Part shown: piece by piece, positions 1 to 9,759 of the stretch
Layout: every line of letters starts with the position of its first letter
Numbering within the stretch: position 1 is the first letter of the stretch
Assembly (NCBI GenBank): GCA_031265955.1
Contig: JAISBY010000010.1
Location: 372,001 to 436,000 of the forward strand
Source of the DNA: Mycoplasmataceae bacterium
GTDB lineage: Bacteria; Bacillota_I; Bacilli_A; Mycoplasmatales; Mycoplasmoidaceae
Direction of reading: 5' to 3'
Length of the DNA stretch: 64,000 bases
Notes under the pieces: model-generated
What the model was told of the DNA's origin: nothing
What the model saw: only the letters and a program-made list of their open reading frames with translations
Database searches by the model: none
Position numbers and translations under genes: made by a program

Positions 1-1551
1 ATTGCCACCACGACCGGGAGTAGCTAAATCAAACTTAAGTATGGCTCATCTAAAGAAAAAGAAATAAATGGGGGATAGCGCAATTCCAACAAGTAATGGA
101 ACTCATAAATTAATGCCCCCACCCTTAATTTCTGGAACCAAAGAATAAAATACATCATCCAAAAAGCAAGCTCCAACAACATGCGGACCATACGGTGTAT
201 AAAGAATAAAAATGGTATTAATCATTGCCGCAACACCATACATAATGGCATGAAAACCTCAATACAATCATGGTGCAATAAATAAAAAAGTAAATTCAAG
301 TGGTTCGGTAATACCAGTAAAAAACGAAACAAAAGCTGAAGACAGTAAAATTGAGCTAGCTAATTTACGATTATCACCTTTAGGAGCACAAGTAAGCATT
401 GCAAAAGCGGTGGCGGGTAAACAGAACATCATCACCGAACTTGCTCCAGCAGTGTATTGACCTGGAATAAATGTAAAACTATTATTTGCCGTAGGGATAT
501 CTTTTACACCTTTGTAAATCATATCAACGGTAAGTTTCACATTAGAATGAATTAAATCTCCGTTTTGATACAGATCGACTGGCACGCCAACTTTGCTAAT
601 CAAGTATCATTGGATTAAATTTTCGCCATTAATTTGATTTTGACTTGTCTCGCCTCAATAAGTTGCTCATGTTTCATAACTAGATGAAAGTTGGAAATAT
701 TCTCCGTGATATAGAACGGTATTTTGTCAATCCAAATGAAAAACACCGCCAACAACAGTGTAGTTCACCAAAGTAGTCACAATGAAGTGCAATCCAAAAG
801 GAAGCAGAGCTCGATTCATGAAGGCAATCCCGAATGAATTTAATCCACCTGGAGCTTTAGCCATGTAAATACCCAAGTTGTAAAGACCAATGCCGATAAT
901 TGGCCATCCAATAGCAAACAAGATTGAAACGATTGCTAGGAAACCAAATAAAACTATTGGTACAAAGCGAATTCCTGAGAAAAATCCAATGGCATTAGGC
1001 AATTGGATATTTTTAAATTTATTAAATGCAAAAGCCGTTATCGTTCCAATAATAATTCCGCCAAATACTGATGTTGATAACGATGGGATACCAATATTAG
1101 TTGTAAAAATAGCGCTGTATTCATCTGCGTTAAGATGATAGAACAGAAAATTACATCCTGTAACTACATCGCCGTCTTTGGTAACTGAAATCAAAGCAGA
1201 CTGAAAAGCATTAAATATTAATCAACCTAAGAAGGCACAAACTCCAGCCGGTCCCGAATCTTTAGTAAATTTAACGGCAATGGAAATGGCAAATAATCCT
1301 GGCAATGCTGAAAAAACTATTTTTCCGGGTGCCTCTAAATATTTGCCAAAAATATTAACACCAGTATTATGAATGATGGAATTATCAGAAAAGATGGAAC
1401 CAAGCCCAATCATAATGCCAGCAATTGGTAACATGGAAATGGGCAACATCAGTCCCTGTGATAATTTGCCGAAAAATTCCTTAACATTCCCTTTGGCTTT
1501 ATTAACAGATGTAGGAACTTCGCCAAAGTGAGTTTGTTTAGAAACTATCAT
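1..1551 (-). CDS. PTS transporter subunit EIIC (glucose/N-acetylglucosamine type), 3' end cut by window
   Basis: Membrane permease of a sugar PTS that imports and phosphorylates a hexose. The reading frame starts at 1551 and runs off the left edge, with several TGA codons read as Trp. Many hydrophobic segments are visible, with the family motif FTGITEPLEF at about residues 411-420 and the PLPFGLHF-like stretch around residue 260. It is a paralogue of the complete EIICB gene at 44819, sharing the N-terminal pattern SxGLMLPIxxLPIAGI. Any C-terminal EIIB domain would lie outside the window. Substrate cannot be fixed from sequence; the GlcNAc/glucose branch is inferred from overall resemblance. 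Confidence 0.88.
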
Positions 1552-1562
1552 AATTGTTGATT

Positions 1563-1572
1563 ATTATATAAT
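1563..1572. promoter_or_regulatory. Palindromic shared -10 box for two divergent genes
   Basis: ATTATATAAT is a perfect palindrome, so it presents TATAAT to both strands. On the plus strand the hexamer 1567-1572 ends 7 nt before the ATG at 1580, predicting a leaderless mRNA. On the minus strand the hexamer 1568-1563 lies 11 nt before the ATG at 1551. Confidence 0.6.
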
Positions 1573-1579
1573 CACAAAT

Positions 1580-2533
1580 ATGAAATATTGTTTTATCGGA
1601 ACATGAAGAATGCCATACGAATCTATTGTTAAAAATGTTTCGTTATTAAAGACTGGCGACCCAAAAGGTAATGCTATTGTAAACGTCATTAGTGATGTTG
1701 AAAACTATCCTTACTATAAGTCAGTAGGATATGGTGGCTTGCCTAATAGTGAAGGCATAGTAGAATTGGATGCAGGTTTTATGAATGGCCAGACACTTGC
1801 AGTCGGAGCGGTTGCAGGAGTTAATAGAATTAAAAACCCAATTCAAGTTGCTAGAAAACTAAGCTTAGATAAATTTAATAATTTTTTAGTCGCAACTGGC
1901 GCGGAAAAATATGCCATTCTTAACAAATTCAAAATGCAAAACATGTTAAGTGATCGTGCTAAGAAGATTTATCAAAACAAAAGGAAACTTTTACTTAAAA
2001 ACCCTACTCTTTCACCATATGATGGGCATGATACCGTTGGAGTTGTGAGTTTAGACTCTAAGGGGAATATTTTTGTTGGAACATCAACTAGTGGTTTATT
2101 CTATAAACGCCCAGGGCGGGTTGGTGATTCTCCATTTCCAGGTTGTGGCTATTATTGCGACCAAAAAGTTGGTGGAGCAACAGCTACTGGTTTAGGCGAA
2201 GACATTATGAAAGGTTGTCTTTCTTTTCAAACAGTAAACTTGATGTCACAAGGGTTACCACCAACCAAAGCCGCTCAATTGGCAATTGATAATTTTGCTA
2301 AAGACTACTTTAAGAAAAACAAAAAACATTGCGGCCCAATTTCTATAGTTGCGCTAAATAAAAACGGTGAATTTGGAATCGGTACTAATGTTGATTTTTC
2401 CTTCGTGGCAGTAAACCAAAAGAAAAAATGTGCTGTTTATTTAGCAACCATCACAAATGATAAAGTTAAGGTTTCGTTAGCTTCAAAAGAATGATTAAAG
2501 ACGTACGACCAAAACCATAAAGCTAAAGTTTAA
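1580..2533 (+). CDS. N4-(beta-N-acetylglucosaminyl)-L-asparaginase / isoaspartyl peptidase-like Ntn hydrolase
   Basis: Family T2 threonine hydrolase (glycosylasparaginase/isoaspartyl aminopeptidase), made as a precursor that cleaves itself to expose a catalytic Thr. The diagnostic GHDTVG motif is present, placing the nucleophile at about Thr152, followed by GDSPFPGCG and GGATATGLGE. The 317-residue length fits the family. Start is ATG 1580 rather than the later ATG 1610: it opens MKYCFIGTWRMP, where the W is a TGA codon, and sits 7 nt after a TATAAT box. The C-terminal 12 residues follow another TGA Trp codon. No secretion signal is seen, so a cytoplasmic role in releasing aspartate is inferred. 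Its stop overlaps the stop of the convergent gene. Confidence 0.88.
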
Positions 2534-4311
2534 TTATTAAGATCTCTTAAAAAGTTTTTGTATGAATCCGCATTAATTGGATTTTTATCTTTTGCCAACA
2601 TTGAAACAATTGAACCTTTTTTATTAGCGTTACTAACATTGAGTGAACTCATGTATCGTTTTCAAACTGCCTGGAATGAAGTGTCATTAACATCGGCTTC
2701 GTTTTTATCTACAAGTGAGTTAATTACATTAGTAGATTTTTGTACGGCAAAATAATCAATTACTGTAACTGGAACACTAACTGGTCCGGCTTCAAAATCA
2801 GAAACAACAATTATTTTTATTCTTGATTGGCTACGATATCCATAAGCAATAATCTCATTTATTTCATAAAGACTATTAGCAAATACCCGTTTAGTTTTAA
2901 GAATATTTTCTGTAACTGATGAACTATGTGCGAATAAATTTGAATCATACATGGTATTAACCACAGTTTCGTTTTGAACAAACGATAGTAAACGTTGTTG
3001 TGCTTTTTCAAAAATTGGTTGGCGGTACGGATATTGTTGATACAAAGGAATTGTTAAAATGGGGGCAAACATAAAGTAGATATCTTGAAAGTAAGTTTGA
3101 TTTGCGGCAATAAAATCATTTTTAATTTGCTCGTAATCATAATAATTAAAAAAACTATTGTAATTAACATCAAATTTAATAGACTCAAATGATGGTGATT
3201 CGATGATATTAATCGTATTCTTTTTAGTAAATCGGTAATTATTTTTAACTTTCATCAATTTCACCATTTCTTCTTGAGCTAATGGTGAAAACAAAGTTCT
3301 AAATTGTTGTTCATTATCACGCTCACATGGAAAGTATCGGTCAAATTCAGGATTATCCATATTTTCCATTTGTTTGTTTTTCTTAAAGAATTTTTCAGCC
3401 TTACGTTCATTCCTAAATTCACTTAAATTGACAAAATTCAAAGATTCAGCAGCGTTTGATTTATAGAAGAGTTTCGTATCTGTCCAATATCTTGGTGCTG
3501 GATTAGTAGTAGATGCAGTTATTACTTTAGGAACCATGTATGATTGTGAACGTCCATTGACATATCTTGTACGTCTTACCATAACGGTAACACTTCCGGT
3601 GTAAACATGATCGTACATTTCAGTGGATTTAGTTTTTAATACGATAAACGGGTTGGTGTTAAGAGTTCCAGATAAACAATACAAAGTTGAAGAGTTAACA
3701 TCGTTTTTTAACCAGCTAGTTCAATTTAGATAATCAGCCTCTGAAAAATACTTGGCAAAGGATATCAAAGGATAAGTTTTTTCAAAAATCTGTTGTGTCA
3801 GGCTGTAATAGATATGACTTTTTAAATCTTTTAGTTGATCTTGAGATACGTTAAATTCTTTAGTTCTTTCGCTCTGTAATTGGTCTAATTCTTGACGATT
3901 CTTTAGATAACTCTTTTTAACTAATCAACTCAAACCAAAAACTAATGCTCCTAAGGCAATTAAAACAGGACCAAGAATTAAGAAGAATGTCGAACTGTTA
4001 AAATTTGGGTTGATGACAGTTACAAATAAAATTAAAAATATACCTATCAAACCTCAAATTATTCCTACGGTTCTCATAAAGTTCATCCAAAAATGTGAAT
4101 GTTTCACTTCTTTAGATTCGCGTGAAATGTTTTTGTCTAGATCAATGATTTTATCGGCAGTGGTTCGATTAGCATTAATATCAATTTTAGACTTACCAAG
4201 AATTAATTGATTGAAAGTGTCAATGATGATTTGTTTATTTTTATCCTTTAAAGCACCATTAAAATAATCAACAACATGGAGTGTTTCATTGTTGAAAAAA
4301 CTTTCGGCCAT
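2530..4311 (-). CDS. Membrane protein of unknown function next to lemA (possibly DUF3137-like)
   Basis: 593-residue protein read through five or more TGA Trp codons. A soluble N-terminal stretch of about 80 residues is followed by two adjacent membrane helices (about residues 84-130), then a charged helical segment and a long hydrophilic domain to the C-terminus. It starts 25 nt downstream of lemA on the same strand, so the two are probably one transcript. In several mollicutes lemA is paired with a DUF3137 protein of this architecture; that assignment is from memory of gene neighbourhoods and is not proven by a motif. No catalytic signature was recognised. Its stop codon overlaps the stop of the asparaginase gene. 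Confidence 0.75.
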
Positions 4312-4336
4312 ATTGTTGATTATTAAGATTGTTTAA

Positions 4337-5017
4337 TTAAACATCCATTTTTAGACTAACGTCTTGTTTGTCTGCTTCGCTGGCTGCAAATAATGCGAAA
4401 CTGTGTAGGTGCATTGAAGAAGCAACGACGTTACTAGGTCATGCTTGGATTTCTTGGTTGAATTGTAAAGCTGTAGCGTTGTATAAACGTCTAGCGGCAG
4501 CGATTTCTCTTTCAATGTAATCGGCAGAGCTCATTAAATCACGGATCGTATCAGTGGTTTTTAAATTAGGATAGTTTTCAAAAGTAGCCATTAATCTAGA
4601 CAACGCACTAGAGCTTGCTGCATCTTGAGCGACTAATCCCTTTGTGTCGTTTGGAGCAATGTTTACATTACGTAGTCTAGTGATGTCGGTTAATAAAGAT
4701 TTTTCAAATTTTACTGATGTTTGAGTAGCATCTACTAATTTTACTAATGTATCACGTCTCTTCTTTAATTGAATATCAATTCCAGAGGTTGATTCATTAA
4801 TTTTTTCTTGTTGTCTTTTGAAATAGTTACCTTTTTTAACTTTTCAAACGGTAATGATAATACCACCAATAATAGTTAATCATAAAAAACAGAATAAAAT
4901 TCAAAAGATAATCTTTGCTCCTGACTTAATAGTTGCTTCTCTTTCGGTGTTAACAACGTTTGGCGTAAAACCTTCTTTACTTTGTTGTTCGTCTCTTTGT
5001 CTAGTATCTACTAACAT
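4337..5017 (-). CDS. lemA: LemA family membrane protein
   Basis: 226-residue protein with one N-terminal membrane helix (about residues 36-59) followed by the coiled, all-helical LemA domain. Recognisable features are the stretch FKRQQEKINES, the RRDTLVKLVDATQ heptad segment, and the C-terminal YNATALQFNQEIQAWPSNVVA, which matches the LemA consensus (yNxxvxxyNxxIxxfPsxxvA). Start ATG 5017 is preceded by a good Shine-Dalgarno sequence (AAGGAAAA), and a palindromic -10 box at 5047-5058 is shared with ybeY. The biochemical role of LemA is unknown. It is normally a membrane-anchored scaffold-like protein facing outwards. Confidence 0.93.
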
Positions 5018-5046
5018 ATATTTTCCTTATTTATATTAATCCAACC

Positions 5047-5058
5047 ATTATATATAAT
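5047..5058. promoter_or_regulatory. Palindromic shared -10 box (lemA / ybeY)
   Basis: ATTATATATAAT is self-complementary and gives TATAAT to both strands. The plus-strand hexamer 5053-5058 ends 6 nt before the ybeY ATG, so ybeY should be leaderless. The minus-strand hexamer 5052-5047 lies 29 nt before lemA, which has its own ribosome-binding site. Confidence 0.6.
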
Positions 5059-5064
5059 AATTTT

Positions 5065-5493
5065 ATGTTGGTATTTTATATTGATGACAAACTCAAAAAG
5101 TTAACAAACAAACAGCGCCAGTTATTTAAACTTGCAAATGTCTACTTGAGTAAACTTCAAAAACAAAATTTCATTTATGACATAAATATTGTTGACAATC
5201 AGAAGATAAAAAAACTTAATAATCAATATCGTCATATTAATAAGATAACAGATGTACTAAGTTTTGCTATGCATGATGCAAAGCAACCTAAAACCGAACT
5301 ACTTGGTGAGATTTTTATAAATTACCAACAAGCACAAAAACAGGCAACGGTTTCGGTTGATTATGAAATAACATTGTTGTTCATTCATGGGGTTTTACAT
5401 TTATTAGGCTACGACCACAAAAATAAAACGAATGAAAATGAAATGTTTTTGATGCAAAATAAAATAATCAAACAACTAAATCTCGTAAAATAG
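5065..5493 (+). CDS. ybeY: Endoribonuclease YbeY (rRNA maturation)
   Basis: Zinc-dependent endoribonuclease involved in 16S rRNA 3'-end maturation and ribosome quality control. The diagnostic metal-binding motif HGVLHLLGYDH is present with His108, His112 and His118. The upstream segment TDVLSFAMH also matches the family. Length 142 is normal. It opens the block ybeY-dgkA-era-recO-glyS-dnaG typical of Firmicutes. The start codon lies 6 nt after TATAAT with no Shine-Dalgarno sequence. Confidence 0.96.
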   Translation: MLVFYIDDKLKKLTNKQRQLFKLANVYLSKLQKQNFIYDINIVDNQKIKKLNNQYRHINKITDVLSFAMHDAKQPKTELLGEIFINYQQAQKQATVSVDYEITLLFIHGVLHLLGYDHKNKTNENEMFLMQNKIIKQLNLVK

Positions 5494-5499
5494 TAGGGT

Positions 5500-5883
5500 A
5501 TGGAAAAAAAGAAAACCAAATGGGCTTGATTAAAGAAGTTTGGTTATGCCTTTGTTGGGCTATTTACTTCAATTAAAGAAGAAACTTCTTTGGTAGTGCA
5601 TCTATTGATTGGATTGCTTGTTTTAATTATTGCTGCCTTATTACATAAACAAATGAGTTTTTTAGATTGAGCAGTTATTGTTTTGGTGATTGGAATGGTA
5701 ATTGGGATGGAATTATTAAATACCGCGATCGAGAACTTAGTAGATATCGTCGCCTTTAAATATAACTACAATGCCAAGAAAATTAAAGATATATCGGCGG
5801 CAGCCACTTTAATTATGACTATTACTTCCGTTGCGGTAGGCTTAATCATTTTCATTCCTAAAATAATTGAGGCATTGAAGTAA
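5500..5883 (+). CDS. dgkA: Diacylglycerol/undecaprenol kinase family membrane protein
   Basis: 127-residue small integral membrane kinase of the DgkA family with three hydrophobic helices. The key motif [12 protein letters not shown] (around residues 69-80) and the following [13 protein letters not shown] match the family's catalytic and metal-binding signature. The open frame in the standard code begins later because residues W9 and W56 are TGA codons. It starts 6 nt after the ybeY stop and ends 1 nt before era. In Gram-positive relatives the substrate is undecaprenol; in a wall-less cell diacylglycerol recycling is more plausible, but that is inference. Confidence 0.9.
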
Positions 5884-5884
5884 C

Positions 5885-6763
5885 ATGTATAGTGGCTATG
5901 TTGCTATTACTGGGAAACCAAATGTTGGTAAATCAACATTAATTAATACTTTATTAAAACGAACGGTAGCGATCACCTCGCCTAAGCCTCAAACAACTCG
6001 TAACCAAATTAAAGCCATTTATGAAGACAAAGATCTGCGAATTGCTTTTATCGACACCCCGGGTTGACACGAACCCCGATTTAAACTTGACTTGTTTCTC
6101 AACTCGCAAATTAAAAGTAGTTATAAAACGGCTGATGCTACTTTATTATTAGTTGATTTAACCAGACCATTTGACAACGAAGACGAGAAAATTATTAGTC
6201 TCATTAAAGAATATAAAATTTCTAATGTGATTTTGGTGTTAACTAAAAGTGATTTATCTAACTCCAAAAAAATAACTGCATATCAGGAAAAAATAAGTGG
6301 ATTGATTAAATTGCATACCACTATAGTGGTCTCTAGCAAACAATCAACTGGTTTAAGCGAATTGATTGATTCAATCAAACAATTACTACCAATTGAAGAA
6401 CGGGAATTAGTAATAGAAGATAATGATAATTTTACCATTAGCGAAATCATTCGCAGGCAAGTTATTTTCAATTTACAACAAGAGCTACCATATGCAACCG
6501 CTGTCATAATTGAATTAAATAACTACGATAAGTTTACTAATACATTAAACATCCAGGCTGTTATTGTGGTGGAAAAAGAATCACAAAAACCAATTGTTAT
6601 TGGCAAAGGTGGCTCTATGATTAAAAAAATTGGAACAATGTCTCGCAAAGATTTGATGAATACGTACGCCTCTAAAGTCAACTTAAAACTTTTTGTTAAA
6701 GTTAAAAAAGAATGACGTAATGATGAAAAGTTTTTAAAAGATATTGGTTATAGTAATAAATAG
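5885..6763 (+). CDS. era: GTPase Era, 30S ribosome assembly
   Basis: 292-residue Ras-like GTPase with a C-terminal KH domain that binds the 16S rRNA 3' end. The G1 P-loop GKPNVGKS is at residues 10-17, the switch-region QTTRNQ follows, G3 DTPG is at about 57-60, G4 is TKSD, and the KH-domain signature [13 protein letters not shown] lies near residue 240. Trp61 (right after DTPG) and the W near the C-terminus are TGA codons. It is tightly packed between dgkA and recO, the usual order. Confidence 0.96.
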
Positions 6764-6765
6764 TT

Positions 6766-7470
6766 ATGGCCGAAACAATTTATCGTGGGTATGTGGTTAA
6801 TAAATACCCCTTCCAAGTGTTCGATGAAATCGTAACATTTTTAATTGAGAACGGGAGGAAAATTCCTTGTTTGTCAAGAGGCAGTCGGAAAATTGAATCT
6901 AAAAATGCGCGAAATTTATTTATTGGTAGCTATGTTGAATTTCAAATATTTCAAAGTCGCAGTGATGACAAGATAAGTAGATTAAAAAAATCAAATACCA
7001 TCAAATCAATTGATTGAAATTATGAAACCATTGAATCTTTTAATCTATTAAACGAATGTGCAACAGTTACCAATGTTAAAGGTAAAGAACTATATACTTT
7101 CTATCAAGATAATTTGGAAATGATTCAAAAACAAACGTTCAACGATAAAATCATTGTTTTAGTCATATTGCGCCAATTTCTTAAAATTTCTGGTGTTATG
7201 CTAGAAGTTAATCGCTGTGTAAAGTGCGGTAGCAATAAAATTAAAACCATTTCTTTTAAAGAACATGGTTTACTTTGTAACTTATGCTTTGATTCTAAAA
7301 ATGATAAATTTTATGAACTACCTATTTCAAAAGCGATACATTATCTTTTTAATAACCAATATGATAAATTAAATGGTTATCTACACGAAATTGATTTTCT
7401 CATTAAATTAATCCGCATTTATACTGAAGACAATTTGGGAATTAAACTTAAGACATTAGCTGGATATTAG
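6766..7470 (+). CDS. recO: DNA repair protein RecO
   Basis: 234-residue recombination mediator acting with RecR and RecF to load RecA on gapped DNA. The N-terminal OB-fold opening GYVVNKYPFQVFDEIVTFL fits the family, and a four-Cys zinc module (Cys151, Cys154, Cys171, Cys174) lies in the C-terminal half. One TGA Trp follows residue 83. It starts 2 nt after the era stop. The classical position next to era supports the call, as RecO sequences are weakly conserved. Confidence 0.92.
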
Positions 7471-7481
7471 TTTCTCTCTGC

Positions 7482-7627
7482 TATAATCAGTTATGCAATC
7501 AAATAGGGGGGGATTAAACGATATAGTACTACAAGTACTAATTTAATAGCTTCTCTAAAAAACCAGACTTTTACATTTTTAGGAGTCTGGTTTTTGCTAT
7601 TTATCATACTTAAAAGAGGAGAAATTT
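7482..7627 (+). promoter_or_regulatory. Leader copy 1: -10 box, poly-G tract, conserved hairpin, internal terminator
   Basis: In order: TATAAT at 7482-7487; seven G at 7506-7512; a bulged hairpin at 7513-7547 (ATTAAA and TAGTACT pair with AGTACTA and TTTAAT, with an unpaired CGATA on the 5' side and a three-base loop); a terminator hairpin at 7557-7595; and a ribosome-binding site AGAGGAG before ATG 7628. A near-identical copy lies inverted at 15374-15516 before a different surface-protein gene. The hairpin stems are retained while loop bases differ. It could be an attenuator, or the source of a ~100-nt RNA ending near 7595. Confidence 0.65.
7557..7595 (+). terminator. Intrinsic terminator inside leader copy 1
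   Basis: Stem AAAAACCAGACT pairs with AGTCTGGTTTTT across a 14-nt loop and ends in a T run. It lies downstream of a promoter but upstream of the gene at 7628, so it would limit expression unless antitermination occurs. It would also terminate recO transcripts. Confidence 0.75.
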
Positions 7628-8245
7628 ATGAATAAAACAAAATTATTATTGGCAACACTAATACCAGGTGTTGCTCTAGTTTTCGCGGGAACTGGTGTTG
7701 GAATTGGTTATGCTATTTGACACAATTCCGATGATTTGTCTCGACACGCTCAAGAGTTAGTCAAAAAAATTAATGTCCCGTCTTTCTTGTCTGATGAAGT
7801 TCCTTACGTTCCAAGTTCTGCCGATATAGATATTTTTTTTACCTCGCTAAATGCCAATATTAACTACGACATACTTGAAAAACGACCAGGATTATTAGAA
7901 TCATGGAATAATGAAGAAGATTTTACAGTTAAAGCAGGAGATTGAATTATTGTAAACTCCCAATTTAAGTTTGCTAGAAATAATGACCGGTGTATTTCTG
8001 GCGGTTTTGATTTTAGTGATGTTACCAATGAAATTACAAAACTAAGATTATACAACGAGTCACCTACAGCGCTAACCCCAGACTTTGATTATTATGGCTT
8101 GAAATTGTGAGTTGAAGTGAGTATGGTTACATTTAATGATAGCGGTAGTCTTCTTCATTTGCGTGGCGAAAAGAAATTTTCAAATTTCCTAGAACGCATA
8201 CCAAAAAATGGAGATTACTCATTCCACACAAAAAGTCAAACGTAG
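7628..8245 (+). CDS. Surface-anchored protein of unknown function
   Basis: 205-residue protein with an N-terminal uncleaved signal or anchor segment (about residues 5-32) ending in GTGVGIGYAIWHN, followed by a hydrophilic extracellular domain. No lipobox cysteine is present. The same anchor motif (GVGIGYAxWHN) occurs in the leucine-rich surface protein at 61274. Start ATG 7628 has the ribosome-binding site AGAGGAG. The gene interrupts the usual recO-glyS order and is preceded by the poly-G leader element, so variable expression is suspected. No domain was recognised in the remainder. Confidence 0.78.
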
Positions 8246-8356
8246 AGTCTAATATCGAGCGGATTAAAATTTGTATTAAATTTGAAAATTTGTTGGATAG
8301 ACTTAATGAAAATAAATCAAGTATTTTACGGTTTTCATATTAATAACAATTACTAA

Positions 8357-8362
8357 TATAAT
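8357..8362 (+). promoter_or_regulatory. -10 box of the glyS-dnaG-deo transcript
   Basis: TATAAT 23 nt upstream of the glyS ATG. It is the only good -10 box in the 140-bp gap after the surface-protein gene. Confidence 0.5.
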
Positions 8363-8385
8363 GTATCAGGATAAGAGTGGCGTCC

Positions 8386-9753
8386 ATGATACAAGAACAA
8401 ATTGTTAATTTTCTAAAAAACTATGGATTTATTTTCCCGAACTCCGAAATTTACGGTGGCTTATCTAATGCTTGGGATTATGGTCCGCTTGGAGTTTTAC
8501 TTAAAAAGAATATTAAGGATCTGTGGTGAAAAGAATTTATTATTAAAGATCCTTTTGCCATTGGAATTGACTCATCTATTATCGTTAATCCCAATGTTTG
8601 AAAAGCTAGTGGGCACCTAAGTAATTTTAGCGACCCTCTAATAGAATGTAAAAATTGTCACAATCGTTTTCGTGCCGATAAACTAATTGAAGAAAATGTC
8701 AAAGATACTAAGATTACAGAGCAAACTGACTTTAAGACTTTAGAAAAAATCATTTCTGACAATAAAATTAAATGTCCGGTATGTGGTAAAAATGATTGAA
8801 CATCAATCCGAACTTTCAATTTAATGTTCAAGGTGCATCAAGGTATTCTTGATGATGAAACTAATATTAACTATCTACGTCCCGAAACCGCTCAAGGTAT
8901 TTTTATGAATTTTGCTAATGTGCAAAGAACAACTAGAGCAAAATTACCATTTGCTATTGGACAGATTGGTAAATCATTCCGCAACGAAATCACACCAGGT
9001 AATTTTATTTTTAGAACGAGAGAATTTGAGCAAATGGAACTGGAATATTTTGTTTTCCCTAAAGATGCCGATACAATCTTTGACGAGCAGTTAAAGAAAA
9101 TTCAGAATTTTATTCATAAAATTCTTCAAATCAATCAACACAATATTAAATTACGAGAACACAAAAAAGACGAATTGTCCCATTACTCAAATAGAACTAT
9201 TGACATCGAATATCATTTTCCTCACGGATGAAAAGAATTGTGAGGCATTGCAAACCGTACCGATTACGATTTAAAATCACATATAAAGCATTCGAACGCT
9301 AATCTTTGATATCTAGACCCAATCACTAATCAAAAGATAATTCCTTATGTTATTGAACCGTCTGTTGGCGTTGAAAGATTACTATATGCACTCATTAATG
9401 ATAAATACGAAATCGAAAAACTAAAAGATGACGAAACAAGAGAAGTGCTTCGATTACCATACCAATTAGCGCCGTATAAAGCTGCTGTTTTACCACTAGT
9501 CAATAAATTGAACACTGAAGCCAAAGAAGTCTTTGAATCATTAGTAAGTGTCGGAATCGAAACTATTTATGATACAAGTGGTTCTATCGGTAAGCGTTAT
9601 CGCAGACAAGATGCTATTGGTACACCGTTTTGTTTAACCTTTGACTTTGAATCAAAGGACGATAAAAAAGTCACTATCCGATACCGTGATTCTATGAAAC
9701 AAGAACGAATTTTCATTAAGGATTTAAAAGAATTTTTAATGAATCAAAGATAA
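8386..9753 (+). CDS. glyS: Glycyl-tRNA synthetase (class II, homodimeric)
   Basis: 455-residue synthetase charging tRNA-Gly. It opens with [18 protein letters not shown], the conserved N-terminus of the alpha2 type, then has a zinc-type Cys cluster (ECKNC about residue 87 and CPVCG about residue 131). Class II signatures follow: [30 protein letters not shown], and the C-terminal anticodon-binding domain ([15 protein letters not shown]). Many TGA Trp codons interrupt the standard-code frame. It lies directly upstream of dnaG, the normal Firmicutes arrangement. Confidence 0.96.
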
Positions 9754-9759
9754 ATTAAC

